Assembly (NCBI GenBank): GCA_017628595.1
Contig: JAGBYV010000282.1
Span: forward strand, 1-10,858
DNA: 10,858 bases
Reading direction: 5' to 3'
Source: Alistipes sp.
Lineage (GTDB): Bacteria > Bacteroidota > Bacteroidia > Bacteroidales > Rikenellaceae
Positions 1 through 6,420 of the stretch are shown here, in pieces (position 1 is the stretch's first letter; every line of letters begins with the position of its first letter). The notes beneath the pieces are model-generated. The model worked only from the letters and a program-made list of their open reading frames with translations. It had not been told where the DNA came from and did not search any database. A program made the translations under genes and the position numbers.

Positions 1-34
1 AGGGGAGGATCTTTAGGAGGGGTGATCGAAAATG

Positions 35-98
35 ACTTTTTGATAAGCAGAATCTCAGATTCTGCGCTCATTCGTCGATAAAGTCCCCATCAAAAAGT
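35..98. repeat. Nested inverted repeats immediately 3' of the tmRNA gene
   Basis: An outer perfect 10-base inverted repeat, ACTTTTTGAT at 35-44 and ATCAAAAAGT at 89-98, encloses an inner perfect inverted repeat with 9-base arms around one central base (GCAGAATCT at 47-55, AGATTCTGC at 57-65). The outer right arm overlaps the last base of mature tmRNA, so in the ssrA transcript this structure begins exactly where the mature RNA ends. I infer a role in 3' processing or transcription termination. No long U tract follows the inner hairpin on the minus strand, so it is not a textbook intrinsic terminator. The remainder of positions 1-34 shows nothing I can assign. Confidence 0.6.
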
Positions 99-496
99 GG
101 AGGCGGCGGGAGTCGAACCCGCGTCCAAACTCGGAGCCCGAAGGCTTTCTACACGTTTATTCTGCGCTTAATCCTCTTGCGTGGGATGGCCACAGACGAC
201 CTGACCCACACCGCAGTCCCTAAAATTTCGCACGACAACCGAGACACATGCCGCACTATCCCTTAAAAGATGATACCCCATATGATGAGCAACTAAAGGG
301 CGCAGTCGCCCACCGGGATACTCGTCCACAGACCTCCTGGGGCCCGCGGATTAAGCCAATTTTCCTTGAAAATTAGGCAGCGAGTGCATAGCTATTATTG
401 CCATTTGTAGTTTGAGTGTTGCGATTTACGAGACCCCACACAATGCTCGACGTGCTTACCAGCAAACTCTGCAAGCTGTCAAAACCGGTCGCCCCC
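98..496 (-). ncRNA. ssrA: tmRNA (transfer-messenger RNA), ssrA
   Basis: This RNA rescues stalled ribosomes in trans-translation together with SmpB and tags the unfinished protein for proteolysis. On the minus strand the 5' end reads GGGGGCG (496-490) and pairs with the 3' acceptor arm CGCCTCC (105-99) as seven pairs including one G-U; A at 98 is the discriminator. The T arm GGGTTCGACTCCC lies at 122-110. CCA is not encoded, because C, T, T follows the discriminator, and must be added afterwards. The tag reading frame at 402-373 is GGC AAT AAT AGC TAT GCA CTC GCT GCC TAA, giving GNNSYALAA after the tRNA-borne alanine. The YALAA ending is typical of Bacteroidales tags. GGC as the resume codon is inferred by comparison with known tags. 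At 399 nt the length is normal for a one-piece tmRNA. Confidence 0.96.
373..402 (-). other. tmRNA proteolysis-tag reading frame (GNNSYALAA, stop)
   Basis: Nine codons and a TAA stop inside ssrA encode G-N-N-S-Y-A-L-A-A. The hydrophobic C-terminus (ALAA) is the degradation signal read by ClpXP-type proteases in other bacteria. The frame is also open upstream of the GGC codon, so the exact resume point rests on homology with Bacteroides-type tags. Confidence 0.85.
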
Positions 497-509
497 TGCT
501 TTGACACTG

Positions 510-540
510 CAAAAATAGTGAAAATTTTTATCCGTGCAAA
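510..540 (-). promoter_or_regulatory. Promoter of ssrA, Bacteroidetes housekeeping type
   Basis: On the minus strand TTTG (540-537) is followed by exactly 19 bases and then TATTTTTG (517-510). This fits the Bacteroidetes sigma-ABfr consensus of a -33 TTTG and a -7 TAnnTTTG. The box ends 13 bases before the mature tmRNA 5' end at 496, which leaves a short leader to be trimmed, presumably by RNase P. Confidence 0.85.
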
Positions 541-602
541 ATATTGACACTAAACCTCCATCGCCTTGATCCTTCCCTCGCGGTGGTATATATGGTGAGA
601 AA

Positions 603-636
603 TTTGGTGTTATTACCATTTTTTGCGTTAACTTTG
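603..636 (+). promoter_or_regulatory. Probable promoter of the AspT-family transporter gene
   Basis: TTTG at 603-606 is followed, after 22 bases, by TAACTTTG at 629-636, a full match to the -7 consensus TAnnTTTG. The spacing is slightly longer than the usual 19-21. It would give a 5' untranslated region of about 60 bases before the ATG at 704. The two promoters in the 497-703 gap face away from each other and do not overlap. Confidence 0.6.
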
Positions 637-703
637 CGCTCTCATGATGGGTGTGAGTGCGCCCTTATGGGGTTAGGATTAGTTTTAGTTAATTTTTATT
701 GTT

Positions 704-2371
704 ATGGATTGGTTACATTCGCTCTTTATGGGCGAGGGTATAGCCCACACGGTGCTGGTGCTATCGATAGTCATCACACTGGGCATGTTTCTCTCAAAGA
801 TCAAGATTGGCGGCATCTCCATTGGTGTGACGTGGATTCTCTTTGCCGGCATCGCCGTGAGCCACTTCGGTATGCGTGTGGATCACAATACGCTGCACTT
901 CATCAAGGAGTTCGGCCTCATTCTGTTTATCTTCTCTATCGGATTGCAGGTGGGTCCGGGTTTCTTCTCATCCTTCAAGCAGGGCGGTCTGCGACTTCTG
1001 GCCTGTGCCGTTAGTGTGGTGGCGCTGGGTGCTCTGACTACCTATGTTATTCACCTTGCAACGGGTACACCTCTTGCCACGATGATAGGCGTTATGTCGG
1101 GAGCCGTGACCAACACTCCGGGACTGGGTGCTGCTCAGCAGGCCTATAGCGATATGACGGGCATTGCCGATCAGGATATAGCGATGGGTTATGCCGTGGC
1201 CTATCCTATGGGTGTTGTGGGAGTTATCCTCTCGCTCATCCTCATACGCTCGCTCCCGCGCGTAGATTTCAAAGAGGAGAATAAGATTCTGGAGGCTATG
1301 CGTGCCGAGCAGACCAACATCGAGCGTTTGTCCGTTACCTTTACCAATGGAGCCCTCGAGGGTCACACCATTGCCCATATGCGTGAGCTGATAAACCGCT
1401 CGTTTGTCATCTCGCGTATTATGCACGAGGATGGCTCGATCACCATTGCCGATGGCTCGAGTGTATTAAGGGTAGGCGAGCGTCTGCGTCTTATCTGCTC
1501 GCCCGACGATCGCGAGGCTGTGGTGGCGTTCCTGGGTCAGACCGTCGAGATCAGCAAGGAGGAGTGGGGTGCAGGCTCCGACCTGCAGTCGCAGCTCGTC
1601 TCGCGTCGTATCCTCATCACCAAGGCCGAGATCAATGGCAAGACCTTTGCCGATCTGCGTCTGCGCTCGCGCTATGGCATCAACATTACGCGTGTGACAC
1701 GTTCCGGCATCGACCTTGTGCCGTATCAGGGTATGGAGTTGCAGATTGGCGATAAGGTGATGGTCGTGGGTAACGAGACCGCTATCGAGCAGGTGGCGCA
1801 CGTGCTGGGCAACTCGCTCAAGCAGCTGCGCGAGCCGCATCTTATCACCATTTTCCTCGGCATTGCCCTGGGTGTGTTGCTCGGCTCTTTGCCGCTGATG
1901 AATGTGCCGCAGCCCGTTAAGCTGGGACTTGCCGGCGGCCCGCTCATCGTTGCTATTCTCATCGGCCGCTTCGGTCCCCATTTCCACCTTGTCACCTACA
2001 CGACGGTGAGTGCCAACCTTATGCTTCGCGAGGTGGGTCTGGCTATGTTCCTTGCAGGTGTGGGTATCGGTGCCGGCGATGGCTTTGTCGATGCAGTTGT
2101 GGGTGGCGGATATGTGTGGGTGGTCTATGGTCTTATAATCACTATGCTGCCGCTGCTTATCGTGGGTGTGGTGGCACGCCTTAGACTTAAGATGAACTTC
2201 TATACGCTTATGGGCTGTCTGTCGGGCAGTATGACCAACCCCATAGCGCTGGGCTACTCAAACACCACGTCGGGCAGCGATATGCCCTCGCTGAGCTACG
2301 CTACGGTCTATCCCGTGGTGATGTTCCTTCGAGTGCTCGTTGCGCAGACGATGATGATGCTTGCCGTGTAG
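704..2371 (+). CDS. AspT/YidE-family membrane transporter with two TrkA-C domains
   Basis: A 555-residue polytopic membrane protein of the aspartate:alanine exchanger (AAE) superfamily. The architecture is symmetrical: an N-terminal hydrophobic half (about 12-182, roughly six segments), a soluble cytoplasmic centre and a C-terminal hydrophobic half (about 379-553). Each half carries the duplicated-family signature, GAVTNTPGL at 133-141 and GSMTNPIAL at 508-516. The centre holds two TrkA-C/RCK-C-like ligand-binding domains (about 208-278 and 300-369). The length is normal for the family (about 550-560). Lactic acid bacterial AspT exchanges aspartate for alanine, but Bacteroidetes and E. coli YidE/YbjL homologues have no settled substrate, so I do not assign one. 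The ATG at 704 is chosen because it starts a typical short amphipathic N-terminus; no Shine-Dalgarno is visible. The gene stands alone, divergent from ssrA and convergent with the permease gene. Confidence 0.92.
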   Translation: MDWLHSLFMGEGIAHTVLVLSIVITLGMFLSKIKIGGISIGVTWILFAGIAVSHFGMRVDHNTLHFIKEFGLILFIFSIGLQVGPGFFSSFKQGGLRLLACAVSVVALGALTTYVIHLATGTPLATMIGVMSGAVTNTPGLGAAQQAYSDMTGIADQDIAMGYAVAYPMGVVGVILSLILIRSLPRVDFKEENKILEAMRAEQTNIERLSVTFTNGALEGHTIAHMRELINRSFVISRIMHEDGSITIADGSSVLRVGERLRLICSPDDREAVVAFLGQTVEISKEEWGAGSDLQSQLVSRRILITKAEINGKTFADLRLRSRYGINITRVTRSGIDLVPYQGMELQIGDKVMVVGNETAIEQVAHVLGNSLKQLREPHLITIFLGIALGVLLGSLPLMNVPQPVKLGLAGGPLIVAILIGRFGPHFHLVTYTTVSANLMLREVGLAMFLAGVGIGAGDGFVDAVVGGGYVWVVYGLIITMLPLLIVGVVARLRLKMNFYTLMGCLSGSMTNPIALGYSNTTSGSDMPSLSYATVYPVVMFLRVLVAQTMMMLAV

Positions 2372-2390
2372 TTGCTCCCATTAAACAAAT

Positions 2391-2425
2391 AAGGCTGTCC
2401 ACACATTCGGGACAGCCTTTTTTTT
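2391..2425 (+). terminator. Intrinsic terminator between convergent genes
   Basis: A perfect 10-bp stem (AAGGCTGTCC at 2391-2400 with GGACAGCCTT at 2410-2419) encloses a 9-base loop and runs into eight consecutive Ts (2418-2425). It starts 19 bases after the transporter stop codon. In the opposite direction the stem is followed only by ATTTGTTT, so it could act weakly for the minus-strand permease gene, whose stop codon lies just beyond it at 2427. Confidence 0.92.
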
Positions 2426-2426
2426 G

Positions 2427-3686
2427 TTATCCTAAAATGAGATACTCGCCAATCATCAGCAGTGTGAGCGTCAGACCAATGAGTGTCATATAGGGTATTA
2501 GTCGCAGCATCTCCTTTATCGATAGCTCCATCGAGCCGCCCGTAGCGTGGAAGAACGATCCGTGGGGCAGATGGTCGAGCACCGTAGCACCTGCGTTGAC
2601 CAGCGCTGCACCCCACACGGCAGCCATGCCCGATGCCAGAATGCTCGGAGCAAACGAAGCGGATGCTATGGTTGCGCCAGCGGTTGTGGATGCTGTGGCT
2701 GCCGACATCAGAATACTCGACAGCGGAGCCAGCAACACTCTCGACGCCTCGCCCTGACCAAGTGCCGATATGAGCAGATCTGTCAGCGTCGAAGCCTTCA
2801 CAATGCCTGCTATGGCACCCGTGCTGACCAACAGTACGGCAATAACCGACATCTTCTCCAATCCGTAGGCCATACACTGCGCAGCATTACGCCATTGGCG
2901 TGTGGTGATAAGACCTACCACACCACCCGCAGGCAGAGCCAGCAGCGGGTCAATGGCTATGCCCGCCACGGGACGCAGCATCAGCAGGACGATGACCGTG
3001 AGCGGAGCTGCTATAGATGCCCAGAATGGGGGTAGCGACTCATCCTGTGATGCCGAGAGATCGGCCTTGGTAGCCTGCCTGCCACTATCGTAGGAGGGCA
3101 GCAGGGGCAGAATCACATATACCACAACTACCAATCCTATGATGGCTGGCACCACACCCGCAAGCATCACGGATGAGAGTGGCGCGTCGAAATTCTCGGC
3201 GGCGATGATCGTATTGGGGTTGGGCGATAGGATGTTACCGCACTTGCCACCGCCCACCATTGCCAGCAGCATCTTCAGACGTGAGAATCCCATTCGCTCG
3301 GCAGCAATGATGGCTATGGGTGCTACGGTGATTACGGCCACGTCGATAAATACTCCCACGGCACATAACAACATTGTCGAGAGGGCCAGCGCAAGGAAGA
3401 TGTGCTGCTTACCCAGACGGTTGATGATTGTGTGCGATATGGTTGTGGCGGCACCCGTCTTGATTAACACGCCCGAGAGTACTCCGGCGGCGATGATGCG
3501 GATGATGGCGGGCGAAATGTCCTTTATGCCCGATATCATATTGGCTACCGTCGAATCCAGTCCCATGCCTCCGATTAATCCACCCGCTACGGCTCCTAAT
3601 AAGAGCGAATAGACGGGCGAGAAACGGCGTGTGATAAGGATGATGGCTATGGCAAGGCCCACAAGGGCTCCTATTGCGCTATTCAT
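2427..3686 (-). CDS. GntP-family permease, probably glycerate or a related sugar acid
   Basis: A 419-residue inner-membrane protein of the gluconate:H+ symporter (GntP) family, hydrophobic throughout with about 12 likely membrane segments. Family-like features are the conserved GGGKCGNILSPNPNTIIAAENF stretch at 145-166, the small-residue-rich SAATASTTAGATIASASF at 328-345, and DHLPHGSFFHATGGS at 371-385 before the last two membrane segments. It is slightly shorter than E. coli GntP relatives (about 440-450). Its ATG lies inside the end of the glycerate kinase gene, with an 8-base overlap, so the two are probably translationally coupled. That context makes glycerate the most likely substrate. 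Gluconate or another hydroxy acid remains possible, because GntP sequences alone do not define the substrate. A Gly-Asp-rich soluble loop (about 198-222) separates the two halves. Confidence 0.9.
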   Translation of the reverse strand: MNSAIGALVGLAIAIILITRRFSPVYSLLLGAVAGGLIGGMGLDSTVANMISGIKDISPAIIRIIAAGVLSGVLIKTGAATTISHTIINRLGKQHIFLALALSTMLLCAVGVFIDVAVITVAPIAIIAAERMGFSRLKMLLAMVGGGKCGNILSPNPNTIIAAENFDAPLSSVMLAGVVPAIIGLVVVVYVILPLLPSYDSGRQATKADLSASQDESLPPFWASIAAPLTVIVLLMLRPVAGIAIDPLLALPAGGVVGLITTRQWRNAAQCMAYGLEKMSVIAVLLVSTGAIAGIVKASTLTDLLISALGQGEASRVLLAPLSSILMSAATASTTAGATIASASFAPSILASGMAAVWGAALVNAGATVLDHLPHGSFFHATGGSMELSIKEMLRLIPYMTLIGLTLTLLMIGEYLILG

Positions 3687-4818
3687 GGCGTTTGGGGTTT
3701 AGGTTTAACAATCTTACAATCTGCTCTACGGTGCGGCTTACACCTCGTGCGGCTACATCCTCCTGCATGGCGCGCTCCAGTGTCATCGGTCCCGACACTA
3801 CGGGCAGAATGGCTGCAAATCCACTCTGCTGCAGAGCCTCACACTCCTCCACCGAGCCACCGATAGCCACTACGGGAATTGACTGCGCCTTAGCACGCTG
3901 CAACACACCGCTGGGAGCTTTGCCCATTACGGTCTGGTAGTCGATGCGTCCTTCGCCCGTGATCACAAGGTCGCTGCCGCTGATTATCTGGTCGAAGTGC
4001 ATAGCATCCAAAACCATATCTATGCCTGCGCGCAGACGAGCACCCAGCACGGCTTGCAGAGCGTAGCCCAGGCCACCTGCAGCGCCTGCTCCCTCGGCCT
4101 CTGCCGCGGTGGGATTCACTACGCTGGCAAAGTTCTTCAGTCCCTGGTCCAGTCGCTCTACAACCGATGGCGAAGCACCCTTCTGCGGAGCAAAGATGTG
4201 GGCTGCACCCTGAGGGCCATAGAGGGGATTCTTTACATCACACGCAACTTCAAGTCGGCACTCCTTAAGCTCTGGCATTGCACAACTTGCGTCAACGGTT
4301 GCTACGCGCTCAAGGCGTGCTCCGCAACCTGCCACAACGTGCCCTTTACAATCGTAAAACCGATAGCCCAGCGCCTCGAGCATACCCATACCGGCATCGT
4401 TGGTGGCACTGCCGCCAATGCCTATGAGCAGATGCCTCGCGCCACGACGCACGGCATCGGCAATCATCTCGCCTGTGCCATAGGTGGTAGTAAGCAGAGG
4501 GTTGCGCTCCTCTGCGCGAAGAAGTGTCAGTCCGCTTGCTGAGGCCATCTCGATTATGGCCGTGCGACCTTCGTCCACCACTCCGTAGCGCGCCGTGATG
4601 GGACGCATCAGGGGGTCGTGAGCACGCACTTCGCGCCACTCGCCCCGTAGCGTCGAGATGAGCGCCTGGGCAGTGCCCTCGCCTCCGTCGGCAATAGAGA
4701 TCTTTTTCACCTTACAGTGGGGCACGACGCTATGTATGCCCTGCTCGGCAGCACACGCCACATCGTAGGATGAGAGTGAGCCTTTGAATGAGTCAACGGC
4801 AATGGTAATCTGTCTCAT
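3679..4818 (-). CDS. glxK: Glycerate kinase, type I (GarK/GlxK family)
   Basis: A 379-residue cytoplasmic kinase that phosphorylates D-glycerate with ATP. Characterised type I enzymes make 2-phosphoglycerate, which feeds lower glycolysis. The full family pattern is present: N-terminal DSFKGSLSS at 9-17, ADGGEGT at 43-49, the glycine-rich GIGGSATNDAGMGML at 133-147, DVKNPLYGPQGAAHIFAPQKGA at 194-215, GAAGGLGYAL at 245-254 and VITGEGRIDYQT at 285-296. Length is standard and no key motif is missing. The gene is 29 bases downstream of the small Cys-rich gene with no promoter match in the gap, and overlaps the GntP-type permease, so all three are probably co-transcribed from the promoter at 5020-5050. 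Genes that would make glycerate, such as tartronate semialdehyde reductase, are absent here, which fits a scavenging role. The symbol could equally be garK. Confidence 0.95.
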   Translation of the reverse strand: MRQITIAVDSFKGSLSSYDVACAAEQGIHSVVPHCKVKKISIADGGEGTAQALISTLRGEWREVRAHDPLMRPITARYGVVDEGRTAIIEMASASGLTLLRAEERNPLLTTTYGTGEMIADAVRRGARHLLIGIGGSATNDAGMGMLEALGYRFYDCKGHVVAGCGARLERVATVDASCAMPELKECRLEVACDVKNPLYGPQGAAHIFAPQKGASPSVVERLDQGLKNFASVVNPTAAEAEGAGAAGGLGYALQAVLGARLRAGIDMVLDAMHFDQIISGSDLVITGEGRIDYQTVMGKAPSGVLQRAKAQSIPVVAIGGSVEECEALQQSGFAAILPVVSGPMTLERAMQEDVAARGVSRTVEQIVRLLNLNPKRHE

Positions 4819-4847
4819 TTGAGAAATTAGGTTTTATGTTTTGTTAT

Positions 4848-5012
4848 CTATTTACACTCTTTGTCTGGCGAGTTGCGATAGGGACACTGATTGTCGTCGC
4901 ACCCCGTACACTTGGTGTACTTGCGGGCTCTAAAGCCACGCACAATGGCACGCACAAGCCATGCTGCAACGGCTGCGCCTATGATATAGACTATGATGGT
5001 TTGTGCTGTCAT
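4848..5012 (-). CDS. Small Cys-rich single-pass membrane protein (54 aa), FeoB-associated-like
   Basis: A short gene read from ATG at 5012-5010 to TAG at 4850-4848. The protein starts MTAQTIIVYIIGAAVAAWLV, forming one N-terminal membrane segment (about residues 5-24). A basic stretch follows (RAIVRGFRARKYTK, 21-34), and then a short tail with four cysteines at 35, 38, 43 and 53 (KCTGCDDNQCPYRN, then KEC). The positive-inside rule places the Cys tail in the cytoplasm. This layout resembles the small FeoB-associated Cys-rich membrane proteins of Bacteroidetes, which suggests metal or Fe-S binding, but no feoA or feoB is visible here and the similarity is by layout only. Support for it being real is a near-perfect promoter directly upstream, in-frame coherence and tight spacing to the glycerate kinase gene. 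Confidence 0.8.
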   Translation of the reverse strand: MTAQTIIVYIIGAAVAAWLVRAIVRGFRARKYTKCTGCDDNQCPYRNSPDKECK

Positions 5013-5019
5013 ACTTAGA

Positions 5020-5050
5020 CAAAGATAAACTTCCTAATCCAAAATTCAAA
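5020..5050 (-). promoter_or_regulatory. Promoter for the Cys-rich protein, glycerate kinase and permease unit
   Basis: On the minus strand TTTG (5050-5047), 19 bases, then TATCTTTG (5027-5020) match the Bacteroidetes consensus exactly. The -7 box ends only 7 bases before the ATG at 5012, so the transcript should be leaderless or nearly so. The -33 element lies about 20 bases past the stop codon of the outer-membrane factor gene. No terminator separates the two units, so read-through from the efflux operon is possible. Confidence 0.8.
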
Positions 5051-5068
5051 ACAAATCTTTAGTAAAAC

Positions 5069-6418
5069 CTACTCCTGCCACCCGTCACCGAGCGCCAGCA
5101 CTAGATTGGCAATGGCCTGATACTGCTGCATGGCAATCTGCGTGAATAGTTGCTCAGAGGCGTACCACGTCTGCTGCGTGGTGATTACATCCAGATAGTT
5201 GCTCATTCCGCGCCGGTAGAGAGCCTCCTGAAGCGAGGCTATCGCGGCATTATGCTCCACGTAGCGGGCATAGTGCTCGCCCTGTAGGCGTAGTGTGGAG
5301 ATCGTGGTCAGTGCCTGCTCGACATCTTCGAGCGCCTGAAGTACCGACTGCTCATATTGCAGAGCCGTCTGGCGGTATGCCTCGCGTGCCATCTGCTCGC
5401 GTCGGCGCAGTCGCCCAAACGAGAAGAGGGGCTGGGTGAGCGAGGCCGTTATGTTCCACGCCCACTCGCCATTGGTAAATACATCCCGCACGTTGCGACC
5501 AAAGAGTCCGCCACTCTCGGTCAGCGAGATGCTCGGGAAGCGCTGGCTGCGTGCTATGCCTACGGCTGCGGCGGCGGCCTGCAACTCATAGTGTGCCTGC
5601 ATAAGGTCGGGTCGGCGCGTAAGGAGCTCTGATGGTATGCCCGTAGGTATTGCCTGCGGTAGCGAAGGCATCGGGAGCGTGTCAGTGGGTGGGGGCTGTG
5701 GTGTGGTGCCCATAAGTGTCGAGAGCGATAGTTGTGCTACGCCAAGCGCCCGCTCATACTGCGCCACGTCGGCCTCGGCCTCACTCACAAGGCTACGCGC
5801 CTGCTCGCGGTCAAGCCCCGATGCAAAACCATAGAGTGTGAGCGAATCGGTCAGTGCCTGTGCCTGAAGGCGTAGCGACAGTGTGCGCCGTGCAAGCAAG
5901 AGCAGTTGCTGCGACTCGATGAGTGTGAAGTAGGCCGTTGCCACCTCGTGCGTGAGCGTGAGCCGCAGGGCGCGGTATGCCCACTCCGTAGAGAGGTATT
6001 CGGCTCGTGCCTGACGGGAGGTGTGGCGCAGCGCCCCAATCAGTGCCGTGTTCCACGACACCCCCTGACCGAGCAGAAACTCGCCCTGCTCCGAGAGTGG
6101 CGGTGTGCGCTGCCCCTCGGCCTGGAGGGTGACCCCCAGCGAGGGGAGTAGCGCCGAGCGTGTGGCTGCGATGTTGTAGTGTGCCTGAACGATGCGCGAT
6201 GCAGCCACCTGCAGGTCGCGGTTGTGCTCCAGGGCAAAAGTTATAATCGAATCGAGCCGCTCGTCCTCGAAGATGAGCCACCAGCGCGATTGCAGCTCTG
6301 GGTTGCGGGTTTGCTCTGTAGAGTATATGTAGCTCTCGGGCATTGTGACCTTGGCCGTATTGAGCCCCAGCGAACAGCCCGCAAGCAGTAGCGAAAGGAG
6401 CGTTAAAAGTCGTTTCAT
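5069..6418 (-). CDS. Outer-membrane factor lipoprotein of an RND efflux system (TolC/NodT family)
   Basis: A 449-residue outer-membrane channel that should dock with the adaptor and pump encoded just upstream and export substrate across the outer membrane. The lipoprotein signal peptide MKRLLTLLSLLLAGC gives a lipobox LAGC with the acylated Cys at residue 15. Two OEP repeats follow, each largely alpha-helical. The interdomain signature GIPSELLTRRPDLMQAHYEL at 260-279 and VGIARSQRFPSISL at 286-299 are typical of NodT-type factors. LTQPLFSFGRLRRREQMA at 327-344 and the C-terminal YRRGMSNYLDVITTQQ at 401-416 are also typical. Length is normal (about 450-480). The ATG is 2 bases after the RND pump stop codon, indicating an operon with probable translational coupling. 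No terminator hairpin is visible after its stop. Confidence 0.94.
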   Translation of the reverse strand: MKRLLTLLSLLLAGCSLGLNTAKVTMPESYIYSTEQTRNPELQSRWWLIFEDERLDSIITFALEHNRDLQVAASRIVQAHYNIAATRSALLPSLGVTLQAEGQRTPPLSEQGEFLLGQGVSWNTALIGALRHTSRQARAEYLSTEWAYRALRLTLTHEVATAYFTLIESQQLLLLARRTLSLRLQAQALTDSLTLYGFASGLDREQARSLVSEAEADVAQYERALGVAQLSLSTLMGTTPQPPPTDTLPMPSLPQAIPTGIPSELLTRRPDLMQAHYELQAAAAAVGIARSQRFPSISLTESGGLFGRNVRDVFTNGEWAWNITASLTQPLFSFGRLRRREQMAREAYRQTALQYEQSVLQALEDVEQALTTISTLRLQGEHYARYVEHNAAIASLQEALYRRGMSNYLDVITTQQTWYASEQLFTQIAMQQYQAIANLVLALGDGWQE

Positions 6419-6420
6419 AG

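Noticed and set aside
98..496. tmRNA 3' end as an attachment site for an integrated element
   Set aside because: ssrA is a common integration target, but no second copy of its 3' end, integrase or foreign-looking block is visible in this window.
544..1014. A plus-strand open frame overlapping the start of the AspT-family gene
   Set aside because: It is in another frame of the transporter gene, starts in the intergenic region, and shows no family resemblance beyond chance hydrophobic residues.
968..1987. Long minus-strand open frames across the AspT-family transporter gene
   Set aside because: They are His- and Arg-rich antisense shadows of a gene whose plus-strand product matches a family end to end.
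4836..5018. A 60-codon plus-strand open frame opposite the Cys-rich protein gene
   Set aside because: Its product lacks any recognisable layout. The minus-strand frame has a coherent membrane helix, a Cys motif and an exact promoter.
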